Source of the DNA: Isochrysis galbana
Lineage: Eukaryota > Haptophyta > Isochrysidales > Isochrysidaceae
Direction of reading: 5' to 3'
Assembly (NCBI GenBank): GCA_018136815.1
Contig: CM030937.1
Span: 1,033,053 to 1,097,052, forward strand
DNA length: 64,000 nucleotides
The notes below the pieces were generated by a model, which worked only from the letters and a program-made list of their open reading frames with translations, made no database searches and was not told where the DNA came from. Positions 29,313-40,418 of the stretch are shown here, piece by piece. Each line of letters starts with the position of its first letter. Position 1 is the stretch's first letter. A program made the translations under genes and the position numbers.

Positions 29313-29969
29313 CCTCTGTGTCGCCCCTCACCGAATACTACAATAAAGACAAAGATTCTCTATTCCTATTCTAGTATTCGGTCTTTGTCTTTCTTGTACA
29401 AGTCCGCAATTTAAATAAAATTCGGGGGAGGTCGGTTTTTGGTCGATTTTAGGGTGTCGTTTTTGGTTCGGGGGGGGGTCGGCTTTTTTGGGGGGGGGTG
29501 GCCAGGTGGTTCGGGAGGGGTTGGTTTTATCTGTGGTATGGGCGACGCTTTTTGGTTCGCAGATCGAGCAGGAGCGCTTTGGCAAGCGGGGAGAGAGAGA
29601 GGAGAAAGAGAGAGAACGAGAGAGAGGAAAAAGAGAGCAGAGAGAAGAGCTAGAGAGAGGGGGAATGGGGGGATTCAATACTCAATACATGTTATGCTGT
29701 TTTGCTATTTCCCCCCACCTTTTCAACCAGAATATTTGACGCGTTTGGGGGGGTGGGGGGGCAATTTTGAGATTACATCCTTTGTTTTGGTTCGGGGGGG
29801 GGGGGGGGGGGGGGGGGGTTGGGTTGTCGGGTTTCTCACGGTATGGTGCCGTTTTACGGTTCGCTTGGGGAGTCGCATTTTTCACCCCCTGTTTACGAGA
29901 ATCGGGGGTCGGGGTCGAATGTTATTTAAATCGCGGACTTATACTATTCGGTGAGGGGCGACACAGAGA
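29313..29969. mobile_element. MITE-like element with terminal inverted repeats
   Basis: CTCTGTGTCGCCCCTCACCG (29314 on) is inverted at 29945-29968. A second inverted block, AAGTCCGC.ATTTAAATA, lies at about 29400-29417 and 29923-29941. TA dinucleotides flank both ends (29311-29312, 29970-29971), which is compatible with a TA target duplication. The left arm contains a nested hairpin: CCGAATACT/AGTATTCGG and AAAGACAAAGA/TCTTTGTCTTT (29331-29392). The interior is G-rich, with a run of 25 G at 29794-29818. No transposase is encoded. Confidence 0.75.
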
Positions 29970-31378
29970 TACCGAACCAGAGAGCAGATGGGAGAGAAAG
30001 AAGGGGGAAGAGAGACGCGATGATTCAGATTTCCTCGAACACAAATCGCTTCCTTTTTCTTCCCGCGCTTTTCTCCCCCTTCTCTCCAGAGATGGATAGG
30101 CATGAATCGATTGATCCCTCGTTCCTCGAGGGTTGCCGCTCCTCGTCCGTCCGCTCCGCTTCTCCATCCCGTGTTCTCCTCTGGCCTCCTCCTCCATCCC
30201 TACTCTTCCTGTCTGCAGCCCGCTCTGTACGAGTCCGCTTTCGTGTATCTCGAGGGGACGTGCGAGGACGCCCGCGCCGCCCTCACCGCCCGCGCCATGA
30301 TGCACTCACTCCGATCGCGCAAGCAGCTTGCTGTGCAATCGAGCAGACTGCGCACAAGCTCGTCACCTGATGAAGGACATGGCCCGAAGCGGAGAGCGCC
30401 CGTCACGCCGGCCCCAGATCCACCAAGGCTTGTCAGCAAGCGACTGAAGGACCACACACAATCCACCTGTTCCGATCGACCACTCTGTGTGACTGACTGC
30501 TTGCTGGAGAAGGACAACCACCAAGGCCGGTGTGTTACTGAGCATGGGACCGAGCCACCATCGATCAAAGCGGCATGGGCGCTAGCAAAGAAAGAGGTGC
30601 AAGTTTGTAAGGGACGTAAAATTATAGCGTTTCCGACACTGGAGGGCCTCATGCCGCCCAGTGGTGACAACAGCGTCTGAGCGAATGCATCATGCGGCTT
30701 CTTGCATGATATTGTGTAGAAAAGAAGCAAGCGGTCAGGTGCGTCTTCTCGGTGCTTTGGACACAGCTTCTCCAGTGCATACGACTTGGCAGAGACATTG
30801 ATTTACGGGTTGCGGGCTGAAAGCGATCGATCCAACAAACAACATCCTGGACTTACAACATCAAGACAATTCAACATGACCCGTATCAACATCGCAGCAG
30901 CATTCGCAACATCCGAGTACGAATTCCTACGAATCAGACGCAGGCCGCCTGATGATCGACGGGCGCCGTGTCGTTGCACGCCCTAAGCCTTTTCCTCGAC
31001 CCTCACCTCTTTCACGAATTCACAACTCCAAGCTTCAAGCCACGCTTCCTCCTACCTTATATCACAATCAATCGTCTTTGCACTGTGCAAGACGTAGTAC
31101 TTGGACTCCGCACTCCGCGACGAGTGTGTAATATCAAATCTACGGCGCTTACCTAGGTGATATATCGAACAAATTCATCAATGCCTCTTGCCTCCCCCGC
31201 GACCATCTCGTCCCTTCGTCCCCGCACACACCTCGCCCCTCATCTAATACCGACGCCGGAGTCGATCCCATTTCCATTTTCCTCCGTTAGGCCTCTTTGT
31301 TCATAATTTTGCCCGTCCACTCTCCGCCCCCTCGGATGGTCTCGACCTCGAATGTCGCCTCTCTCTTCCCCCCTTCTC
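29970..31378. other. Intergenic region with one doubtful ORF
   Basis: A 192-codon open frame (30102-30680, plus) has a serine/proline-rich start and no recognised domain. It is not conserved elsewhere in the window and could be a real small gene or chance. The rest shows nothing I can support. Confidence 0.3.
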
Positions 31379-31600
31379 AACCTACCTTTATAAGTGGGGG
31401 TCATTGGGGGCCTCGCGTCCCCCTCACTCCATCGCGGACACCCCCTAGGTTGGGCCCGTACAATCAATCCCAACCCCTGCCCTCTGGCAGTCTAGCAGGG
31501 GTTGGGCGCTCATCAATCTGGCCCAGACCCCTAGTGGGCGCGGGGCGCGGGGCGCACTCCCACGCCCGCATTGGGCCTGCCCTCGAGCTGAGTCACCCCT
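31379..31600 (+). repeat. Family A repeat, copy 3
   Basis: It starts AACCTACCTTTATAAGTGGGGG and keeps a CCAACCCCTGCCCTCTGGCAG...CAGGGGTTGGG hairpin. It diverges from the 12964 copy after about 220 bp. A 25-base C tract follows at 31721-31745. Confidence 0.8.
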
Positions 31601-33026
31601 GTTGCGGGTAGGGGGAGTCCGTCCCCGCGCCCGAGAGAACCAGTTTCCCCCCTCTCCCCCGCCGGGATGCATCCCCCGAAGGTCCGTTCCGGCCGAAGGC
31701 CGGCCTCAGCGGCCCCTCCTCCCCCCCCCCCCCCCCCCCCCCCCCGCGGGGGAGACCCCCCCCATCTTCCCGGCACGGTCCCTAGGCTCCCCTTCCTTGT
31801 TTCTTACTTACCCATTCCGCCCTGTGCCCTATTTACTCCCTTGAGGGTTCCCGCGCCCCTCCCCCGTGTCTTCTTGTCTTTTCCCGCCACGCCTTCCGTC
31901 CCGATGTCCGACGCTCGTGACCCTCTGCCCCGTGATGCACCCATGTGCAGACCCATGTCATGTGCTGAGCCTCCGGTTGGGGTTGGCCCGCCTGCAGCAA
32001 CCCCGCCCCCTGTCCATGGTCAATAAAATTATATACCTAAATAGACGGAAAGGGTGTAACAAAAAAGGGAACCTCGAGTTGCACCTTCAGAGAGGAGTGA
32101 AGGCGTGGTAGCATAGCACGTTACTAGGCCACGCGTGAGGCGAGAACATTAAAAGGTTTTTTTCTTCCTTTTGTCCTTGAGTCTCCGAATGTCGCTTTCA
32201 TGGCATGGCCGCGCTCTGTGGGGCTGTGTGGGCGGCAGCTATCAGCTATCTGGCCACGCTGCGCCTAACCAATGTCGGCACCCGCCGATGTCCGACGATA
32301 TGCCCGCCGGCGCCCAGCCTCCCTCCAGCTTTAATGCCGCCCCTCCGCGACCCCTGCTTTCCCGAAACTCTCTGCTCCGCATTGTCTCAACGTCTTAAAC
32401 AACGTTCGTATTCATCCCCAGGCCCACACGCAACCACACCCACTCCCACTCCACCGCACCCACAACAAGTCATAAGATTAGTGCCTCGCCGCAAAGAAAC
32501 CGCCCTTGTTGCGGGTAAGGAAGGGGCTTTGTACACTTGCCTCTTCCTATACGCCCCGATTAGGTTCCCCCGCGCGACTCCCCTCGTCCGTCGCGCCCCG
32601 ACTCCCTCCCCCTCGCGCCATCTCGATCGGCCCCCCGCGGAAGCCCTTTCCCCTCTCTTCCCTCCCGCCTTTCCCCCGAGTGCTCCCTTGAGTTTCCGCC
32701 CCCTTTCCCGTCTACTATTCCCCCCCCCCCCCCCCCGCGCGTGACGTTTTCCCCCCGGTGTCCTCCGAACGCTCTGCGCCATCGCCCCATCGCCCCTCGT
32801 GCCCCTCATGTCTGCTCCCGTCCTCGCCCTCGTGCCACAGTGCTCCGTGATGACCGAGAGTGCGCCCACGTCGTTCGACTTGTCCCCGCGTGCTCCCTCA
32901 GTCCCTCTTCGCCCACCCTCCATGCCCCACGTGGGTCAGACTTCTCATGTTAAGTCTCATCTCTCTCTCACACCAAGCCCAAGCCACTCCGCAGCCACAG
33001 CTCCACTCAGCTCACCACAGCCCTAA
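31601..33026. other. C-rich intergenic region
   Basis: Pyrimidine-rich sequence with C runs (31721-31745, 32720-32736). Around 32105-32160, GAAGGCGTGGTAGCATAGCACG...GCGAGAACATTAAAAGG is shared with 54330-54395, marking another dispersed repeat. No supported gene. Confidence 0.5.
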
Positions 33027-33330
33027 AAGTCGCGTTCCGTCAAAAGAGGGCCAGGTTTTTTTTTCTTATCCACATGTGCCTGTTTTCTTTTTGGGTAGCC
33101 ACACTAATATTATTATTACGAAGATGATGAGTTGTCGGTCTTAGAGGAGACGCAGGGGAAAAGCGCTGACACGACGTCCCCCGCTCGGGGGGAATATGCA
33201 CCGCAGGGGGAAGCAGAGAAAAAAAGTTGTTATGCTAGTCTGCATTTAATTTTAAAATACTGCTCTATATACAACTGTGGACATTCGATCGCTCAATTCG
33301 ACTGATGTCCCACAATTGACGGAACGACAC
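33027..33330. mobile_element. Short element bounded by inverted TTGACGGAACG ends
   Basis: The left end AAGTCGCGTTCCGTCAA (33027-33043) and right end TTGACGGAACGACAC (33316-33330) are inverted. The left 100 bp is the reverse of the family D tail (7480-7590). The right part resembles 21190-21244. This is possibly a roughly 300-bp nonautonomous element. Confidence 0.55.
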
Positions 33331-33621
33331 CTAAACATGGACATTCGCATGGCAGCGCGCTCAAAGCCTAGGTTGTCTGCCTACTTTTGGCCGCGGAACA
33401 CGAACTTACCCTCACTACACACTATAAGTATTTCATACTATTTAACGTTTAACGGCTATGTGCTAAGTGCCACCAATGAGAACGGCAAATTGCAGTCCTA
33501 ATGTCTTCCTGCCGCTCGTCAAAAGACAGAATTGATCGGGTTGCACATGCATGGCTGAAGGATAACATTGATCCTCCATGCACATCGTACATCACTACCC
33601 ACATGCGTCTAGAGACTAGGA

Positions 33622-36617
33622 TCACGCAGCGGACCCTCTGGCGGTCGCACTTTCATCCACGTCATCGACACCTGCGAAGCTCATCAAAATGGGCAAGCCC
33701 TCATCTATGGCACTGTTTTCGGCAACGATGTCATCATCGCCGTCATTAGCGGAGAGTAGCACAATGCGAGTAGGCTCCCAAATCAAGCCCGAACTCTCAC
33801 GCACAATCAGCCAGATGTACGGTGTGAAAAAGTATTCCGGCGCGGCCTCTTGCTCATATCCAAAGCTCGGCTCAGGGACGTTCTCAAGCATTTCGTTTCT
33901 CCACGTGCGGGCGGCATCGTTGATGTGTGCAAGCACCTGGTGGAGCGGGAGCGGGACCCGAGTAAGAAATTTCTGTGTATGCGCACATGAGGGCCAATGG
34001 TGCATGCGTGGCAACGGCCAAGGCCATAAGCCTCACCTTGTCAACACTCCACACTCCAACTTCGGCGGCTTCTCTGTCTGGAGGCGCAGCTACCGACGAG
34101 AAACTACCGCCAGTGGCGCCGGAGGAATGAGCGTGTAGGCCGGCCCCAAAGTGTTTGACAACTACGAAGATGTTCTCGATCAGGTCCCAAAACTGCTGAT
34201 GCGTGCGCAAAGATTCGAAGACTTGTTGGCGTTCAAGAACAGCGTAAACAAGGTGTGGATTGAATTTCAGCGCCTTCGCTAGTGCGACATTCAACACTTC
34301 GAGCGCCATGCGCACAGAACTCGCGTGCGCGGCTAAAGACTCCTCGGAGATCTCGCCGGATGAGATCTCCGTGCCGCGCAATTGTTCTGCGCTAGCACGC
34401 CTATGACGGGCCTATGAGACATGGGAAGGTGGTAGGTTTCAGAATACGAGCTCGTGATGCAAGCGCGACACGATACTGACAATCGATTCTCAACCTAATC
34501 GCGCAGAACCCTTTCATTTCACTTATGCGAGCGCCGAGATCGCTGCGACTATAGAAGGCCAATTGCTCATCACCTCAAATTTCAGAAATCGTCGCGCGAG
34601 GACGTCAAAAAGGGAGACTAATGACCGCGCCGCATGTGGGTGCAGCGCTCGGAAGGATGGTGCCAAGTTTGTCAGGATTGCGAGGCAGTTGGACTGGATG
34701 TAAGAGTCATGCAGCCTTGTCAAGTTGAGCTGTACAGTCCGGACAAGGATGATAACAAGCAAAGAACCTAGAGAGACGTTGTGCAGAATTCGTTCCTTGA
34801 ACCACGGCACCGATGGGAGTATCAACTGTCATCAGCAACACCGAAGGCCTCGAGTCAGATTCAGACGGACTGTTGGCAATCTCTCTCCGTTCCAAGCAAA
34901 ACGGCCACGTGGGGAATATGACGAAAGCTGCAATGCGAAGGCAAGGGCAATGTGCGCCTCACCTTGTGCGCGGTAGATAGAATGCCGTGCTCTTGGGAAA
35001 GCATGAGCACGATAATCAGAATGATGTAGATATGGCTCTGCCTCGGCTTCGACAACGGGTTTAGCGTACGCAGCAATGGCACAAGGAGCATGTCGGGGTC
35101 CGAGCGCGAGAGTGTATGATCCTGTGACATAGGGCAACAACGGTATGAGTTAGAGTAGACGACTTTGTCCAGCGGAAAGGGCAATTTCGCGAGGGTGAGC
35201 ATGGCTGATGCTGAGTAGCATTGCAGCCTCACAGTTAAGCTGCGGTGACTTGGAGCACCTTGATTTTGTCAGGATGCAGCACAGGCCAAGCACGCCTATC
35301 GGTGTACGCGATCAAACTCTGCTGAGAAGATAGCAGATACTCCGATCCGATGGGGAAGAGAGCCTCACCTGGAAGTCGCGGTTCCCATGCAGCAAAAGGT
35401 AAAGAAGAACGACGCTGCCTTCATCAGGTAGCTGAGAGCAAATGACATCATGCAGTTGGCGCAGGGAGAAACTCGCGCCTTTCACGCGCCCTTTCTCTGG
35501 GTCCACATTTGCCTCGTCCTCAGCCTCGACTGCACACCCATCGTCGTCGCCGGTTTGGCGCAAAGCTTGAAGGAACGCATTTTGCTGCGTGGAGTCGGGA
35601 AAGAGAGCCTGCGGCAGGTGTTGAGTCAAGAGGAGCAGTACTTGCAACGAGCGTTCGGCGAGCTCGATGGGCCGTTCCTGGCCACGAAAGAAGTATGCGT
35701 AGACTTGCCATGGCAACCACAAGAACGAGCCAACGCTTGAGAGTAGCTTGCCCTCACGCTGGCTCGGCAGCGGTGGTCGTCGGATATAGTTTCCCAAGAG
35801 CCGGGCGACGACACGCTCAGCTAGTGGCGGCTCCGTCGATAAAGTACATGTGACGGTAGGGAGCGACACTGCTGCCGACAACTCGCAAAACATCTGCGCC
35901 GACATGCACGTCATCAGCGCTGCCAAAATTTCCATATGCAGTGTGTACGTTGTCTCGTCCACCCGGCAGTTCACAGATGCATGGAGCAAGGCCTCTACCA
36001 TCGGTCTAGCCACCAGGGAAGTATCAGCCATGTCCGAGAAGGCACTGCCTGGGACAGCAGGAAGTTTTGGACCCGTTGGCACACGGCCAGTCTCCGTGGA
36101 CTGTCCTTCTGTTGCTTCAGATGTCGGCAGCCGAAGGTGGCACAGCAAATCCTAAGAGGACAGAGCGGCGTACACGGCTGTTATGAGCCAAGGCAGCACT
36201 TTCAAGAACTTCTCCAGATAGCCAACTGGCCACGACGCAAGAATGAGCGCGTATTCGGGTGCTCACCTCTGGCTCTAGCGTCTCGACCATGTGCTTGAAG
36301 AATACGCGCGTGAAAAAGACGGCGCTGCAGGCCTGCTGGACTACGGTAGCGGTGCTGTCGTCCGCGCCTGCGCGTGCAAGGCTCTGGGTCATTCGTAGGA
36401 CGAGTGCCTGGAAGTTGGCCGTCTTGGCATTATTGCGCAGTAGCTCTGATCCGTACCGGCGAGCGAGCGCCGCCAGCTCGTCCGATGTGGCAGCGGGCGC
36501 TCGCGCCGCAAGGAGCGCCGGCCAGAAGCGCTCGTCAGAGCCGAGCTCCTCTCTGCTAGTGAAGCGGTCGAGGAGGGCGGCGGCAGGGCCGGGGGGGCTC
36601 GAGCCGGAGGCACCCAT
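33622..36617 (-). CDS. DYM: Dymeclin (DYM) homologue
   Basis: Six exons by hand: 36617-36267, 36151-35369, 35121-34963, 34825-34574, 34411-34037 and 33936-33622 (2235 nt, 744 aa). Every intron is phase 0. The protein starts M-G-A-S-G-S, an N-myristoylation signal as in animal dymeclin. Family landmarks follow: LRNNAKTANFQALVLRM, VVLLYLLLHGNRDFQ, DMLLVPLLRTL, HIYIILIIVLML, VSLGSLLVIILVRTVQLNLTR, NPHLVYAVLERQQVFE and FFTPYIWLIVRESSGLIWEP. Dymeclin is a peripheral Golgi protein needed for Golgi organisation and secretion. Exon 5 begins at a weaker acceptor (CATAG) chosen to keep phase. The C-terminal 40 residues are poorly conserved. The gene is head-to-head with the V-ATPase assembly factor gene. 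Confidence 0.9.
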
Positions 36618-36899
36618 GGCTGCCAACGAGGGGGGAAGGGAGCGAGGAGCGAGGGGAGGAAAGCGGAGAGGGAGCGGCGGGAGCGGTCGAGAGACCCTCA
36701 AGCCAAGCGAGAGAGTGCGAAGAGGAGAGAAAGCAAGAGATAAAAGTAAAGTAGGAAAGTAAGAGGGAGGGGGGGAGGAGCAGAGACGAGCGGTTGACGA
36801 GTCAGTACTAAGTTCTAAGGATTCCTACTTCACCTCTAAAGTATAACTGGGAAAAGGGAAAAGTGGCTGAGGCGGTCTGTCGGTCCCCATTGCGCGCCG
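36618..36899. promoter_or_regulatory. Divergent intergenic region between DYM and VMA12
   Basis: 282 bp between the two start codons, mostly purine-rich on plus with AGAGATAAAAGTAAAGTAGG near 36738. A shared promoter is inferred from the arrangement only. Confidence 0.4.
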
Positions 36900-37788
36900 A
36901 TGCCGTTCGCGCTGACTGCCCGGCTGCGCGCGGCGGCGGCGCGCTGCTGCGAGCACTGTAGCGTGGCGGATGCGGAAGTTTTGCGCAAGTACTGTCGCAA
37001 TGATACGCCGGAAATTAGCTTATTCCACGTGCAGCTGCTCTCTGACACGCTGAGGACGTTGCCAGCTGGCGCTCTGCCGCAAGGAGAGCCAGTTTGGGTG
37101 CGCATTTGCTGGCCTCTCGGCGCCCTGTGAAACCCTGGCCGCGCACTGACGGCGTGGGAGTTACCAAGAGCGCTGTAAAGCGCTGGATCGAAAACCCCGC
37201 TGTACGTGATGACGCATGGCCACTGCAGCACGCAAACTCATCCAGTACCCTGTCCATCATGCGCAGGTGCACCAGCTGCTGCAGGGCGCCGCACCGGTAA
37301 TCCCGCAGTTCAAACAGGAGCGCACTCCACATCCAGACCTTGCTCCACGGCTTGAACAGCTACGTGCAGCCATGGAGAATCGTGAGTATGCGGCGATGGT
37401 GGGTGATGTGTGCTGCGAAGAGAGTGACGGCCGGGATGCTGCCGAGATGAACACATACCGTTCCCAGCTTGCTGTCGGTGCCAACCTACTCGTCTCAATG
37501 GGCACCATGTTTGCAGTCGGATATTATGCAGGAGGGACAACGGAGGAGCCCAATGGCCCACGAGCCACAATGTGTGGCTTGGCTGCGTGCATCATCACGA
37601 TGATGATAGAGATGATCCTTTTCTTGATTGGTGCATCTCGCGTCGACGCCAAGCAAGCGAAGCGAGCGGAGATGGCAAAGCGAGGCGCCAATGATCTAAC
37701 GCGCTTGCGCGAATTCTACCCTAATCAGGTGAAACCGCCGAAGCGTCGAGTAACGCAGTTCACCCGACACAACATAAGACAGATGTGA
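36900..37788 (+). CDS. TMEM199: V-ATPase assembly factor Vma12/TMEM199
   Basis: Two exons, 36900-37097 and 37267-37788, with a 169-bp phase-0 intron (GTGCGC...CGCAG). 720 nt, 239 aa. The join gives EPVWVHQLLQGAAPV. The N-terminal cytosolic part contains RLEQLRAAMENREYAAMV. Two membrane helices follow (LLVSMGTMFAVGYYAGG and MCGLAACIITMMIEMILFLIG). The short basic tail is KAKR-like and then RRVTQFTRHNIRQM. Family members reside in the ER membrane and, with Vma21/Vma22 partners, assemble the Vo sector of the vacuolar proton pump. Length and topology match. Confidence 0.87.
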
Positions 37789-37999
37789 ACGAACGATTAT
37801 CTCTACTTGGTGGTAGTAGGGGTGCTACAGCACAGAGCCAGCATGTGAAGCGCGGCCAAGACGCCACCACGGCACGCACACCGCTGAGATTAGGAGAAAC
37901 AGATATGCTGTAGTGTCGTAAAGAGTCCAAGTAAAAAAATTCAGTGGAGCGCGTCGAAATTTAGCAAGCAAAGGCATGGCGAACAGTGAATGATAGAAG

Positions 38000-38003
<4 letters not shown>

Positions 38004-38079
<76 letters not shown>
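38004..38079 (+). repeat. (AG)n microsatellite
   Basis: About 38 uninterrupted AG units downstream of the VMA12 gene. Open frames across it (RERERE) are artefacts. The flanks 37789-38003 and 38080-38218 show nothing else. Confidence 0.95.
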
Positions 38080-38082
<3 letters not shown>

Positions 38083-38218
38083 GGCACGAATACTCAGACT
38101 CGAAACCCATTTCCATTTGAGTCCCCTCCATGTATTCCCCCGGTAGCACTGGGGGGGGGGACAACGCGTCGGCGGCGTCCGTTGTCCGTTGTAAGTGGCA
38201 GTGGCAGTGGCAGTTAGT

Positions 38219-38233
38219 TAGGGCGGTCAAACA
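38219..38233 (+). repeat. TAGGGCGGTCAAACA terminal motif
   Basis: Same 12-15 bp motif as at 293-307, 42839-42850, 45525-45538 and 62672-62686. It is probably one end of a DNA transposon family; the partner end is not obvious here. Confidence 0.5.
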
Positions 38234-38244
38234 GTGATGTATAA

Positions 38245-38525
38245 CTACAAACATGCGGCATGCGAGGGGGGGGGGTTGCGGGGTTGCATTTTTTTACCGT
38301 CCCTCGTGACCAGGATCTCCCATGGGCCGGACGCGCTTTTCGAGATAAACTCGGGCTCAATGTCAACTCCCTCGAGCTTGTTGAGGTGCGCGACAATCGC
38401 GCCGACCGCCTCCTCGTCTTTGATCTTGTGCCCGCGCTCATAAGGCGTGAATGCGATGATTATCTCCGAGGAGATTTCAAATTCTTCGTTCCCTTCGGGC
38501 TCTAGATCGTTGTCCGTGCGGAGCA
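38245..38525 (-). CDS. Possible last exon of an unrecognised gene
   Basis: On minus, a good acceptor (CCTTCTCCACACAG) precedes an open stretch of about 93 codons: VLRTDNDLEPEGNEEFEISS, then EIIIAFTPYERGHKIKDEEA and GVDIEPEFISKSASGPWEILVTRDGKK. Its codon use and composition look protein-like, but I recognise no family and cannot find an upstream exon. It may be a gene fragment or a pseudogene. Confidence 0.3.
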
Positions 38526-38823
38526 CCTGTGTGGAGAAGGTGGAGAGAGGGAGGGTTGAGTCTTCTCCCTTGTGCTTCGGGTTCGAGCATCGAGCGTGTC
38601 GCGCCATTCGCCATTCGCGGTTGTGTGTGCGATTCCCCCAGCCGAAGGTACCATCCTTTGTGCGTGTGGCGTGTGGTTGTGGTTGCTGTTGGATCTGGGG
38701 TGTTGGGGCTGACCCCGTCACGTGTGCGCTCCCGGGGTGGCTTGCGCCGTGCCCCTTCCAGTTGCCGGGGGGTGTCCCCCCCATGGTCAGGCTTTCGCCA
38801 TCTTCTGTGCTGTCTCAGGCTAG

Positions 38824-39367
38824 GGATTGCAAGCAAGTAACTCCAGGGTTTTGAGAGTGGCAGTTATTGCCATGAGGAGGACCAATTAAGGTAACTGGTT
38901 GCCGGTCGTGGAGCCAGTTAGTGGTTAGTGGGGCAGTTAACTGGCATCCCTGACTACAACTTTAGTAGTTCCCTGTTGTCATTATCATTATTTGCTGTCG
39001 TACGTATCACATATCTACATTATCTATACCGTACTATACCACCGTTGGCGGTCGGTGGGTAGCCTACCCGACTTGAGGCAAAGGTTAATACTAAAGAGCT
39101 AAAGATCTTTGTTCTTTGTTCGACCTTTGTTCTTTGTTTGGCCGTCGACGCGCCGACGCTCGACGCCGACCACGCGCGCACGCGCGCACAGTGAAAAGCC
39201 ACCCGCTAGCCTCCACCTTCACGGCCACGGACAAAAATTAACGTGAGTTACTTGCTCAACGGACGCATCACGGGGCAGTTAGATAACTGCTTGTCGCCTC
39301 ACAAGGGCAGTTAGTGGCAGTTAACCAAGTTATCTAGATAACTGCTCCTGCCAATCCCTAGTCTTGG
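38824..39367. repeat. Cluster of CAGTTA-containing repeats with inverted CTAGGGATTG ends
   Basis: CTAGGGATTG at 38822 is inverted as CAATCCCTAG at about 39353-39362. In between, GGCAGTTA/CAGTTAACTGG/AGTTATCTAGATAACTG occur at least eight times in both orientations (38865, 38905, 38935, 39277, 39307, 39315, 39330). Dense subterminal repeats and ends of this kind are usual in hAT-like nonautonomous elements. No clear target duplication is seen. Confidence 0.4.
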
Positions 39368-40418
39368 CGCTGTCCCTATGGCCTATGGGTCCAGCAGAGG
39401 CAGAGAATGATGCAGTTCTCAATGCTGTTTGCCTTTTTTTTGTGGATAGACCCCATGAGGGGCTGTGTTGTTGTTGGTGCCGGGCCAGCCCTTCATGCTT
39501 CATGCGTGAGCACGTGAGCACGAAGGCGGTACCGCGGCTTTGTAGGGCCCGGGCCCGGAGGCCTTCCCTGATGGAGATGGGTGGAGTGTGCTTTGGGTGG
39601 CCGTGGGGGGTGAATGAAGGTGTGTGGTGTGTGGTGTGGCCTGCATGCATGGCAGCCTTCCATGGCAGCCACGGCGCTCTGTTCTCTATTCGTCCGTGTT
39701 GCGGGCCCGCGCGCGCGGTGGCTCGCACGCACTTGGCTGGGCGGGTCGTCCGGGCCCGGACGCTTCGGTGACAGCGGCGTGTCCATAGGCACATCACCCG
39801 CATTGGCGGCCATGACGGCAAGAGAGGAGGGAGTCGGCGCGCGCTCCAGCTCCAGTGCCGGGCCCTATCGTTTTAACGATAGTTGCCCTAAGTAACTTAC
39901 TAAGTAGAGCACAAGGGGAGGAGTCGAAAGGCAGGGTGGGAGGGCAAGGGCTAGAAACATAAGCGAGTTTACGGGCCATGCGCGTGTGGCGCGAGCGATA
40001 TAAGCAAAGGTCTTTGTCTTTCCTCCCTACGCCTACTTTTACCAGCACCCAGCACATTAAGAGAAGTAGGAGAGGGTAGGAGAGAGCAAGGAGACCGCAA
40101 GAATAATAGCAGCAGCAGCAGCGCTTACCGTCACTCACATCAGAATCACATGAGTTTCCTTGCTTGCTCGAACGAATGATAGAACAATGCAAAAGACCTA
40201 GCGACCTACCGCACTTCCACGCGTCCAAGTGTGCTTGCTCGGGATAGCGATGTCTTCATCTACTTCGGGCAGACGAGGAGAGCGGCGCCCTGCTGGTGTT
40301 TGGACGGCACCTGTTCACACTGAAATGCCGAAGCAGAAGCGGCGTAGGCGTCCGCAAGACGTTCTTGCACACTCTTCACGGTGGCCATCCCCAGTTGAGT
40401 TCAACGAGCAGATGACCT
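39368..40418. other. Intergenic, nothing recognised
   Basis: About 1 kb with G-rich sequence and short chance frames. The part near 40240-40418 is probably the 3' UTR of the minus-strand ShKT gene. Confidence 0.4.

Noticed and set aside
37990..38217. Frame with RERERE repeats
   Set aside because: It is translation of an (AG)n microsatellite. Similar frames at 41700-42300 and 63258-63521 were dropped for the same reason.
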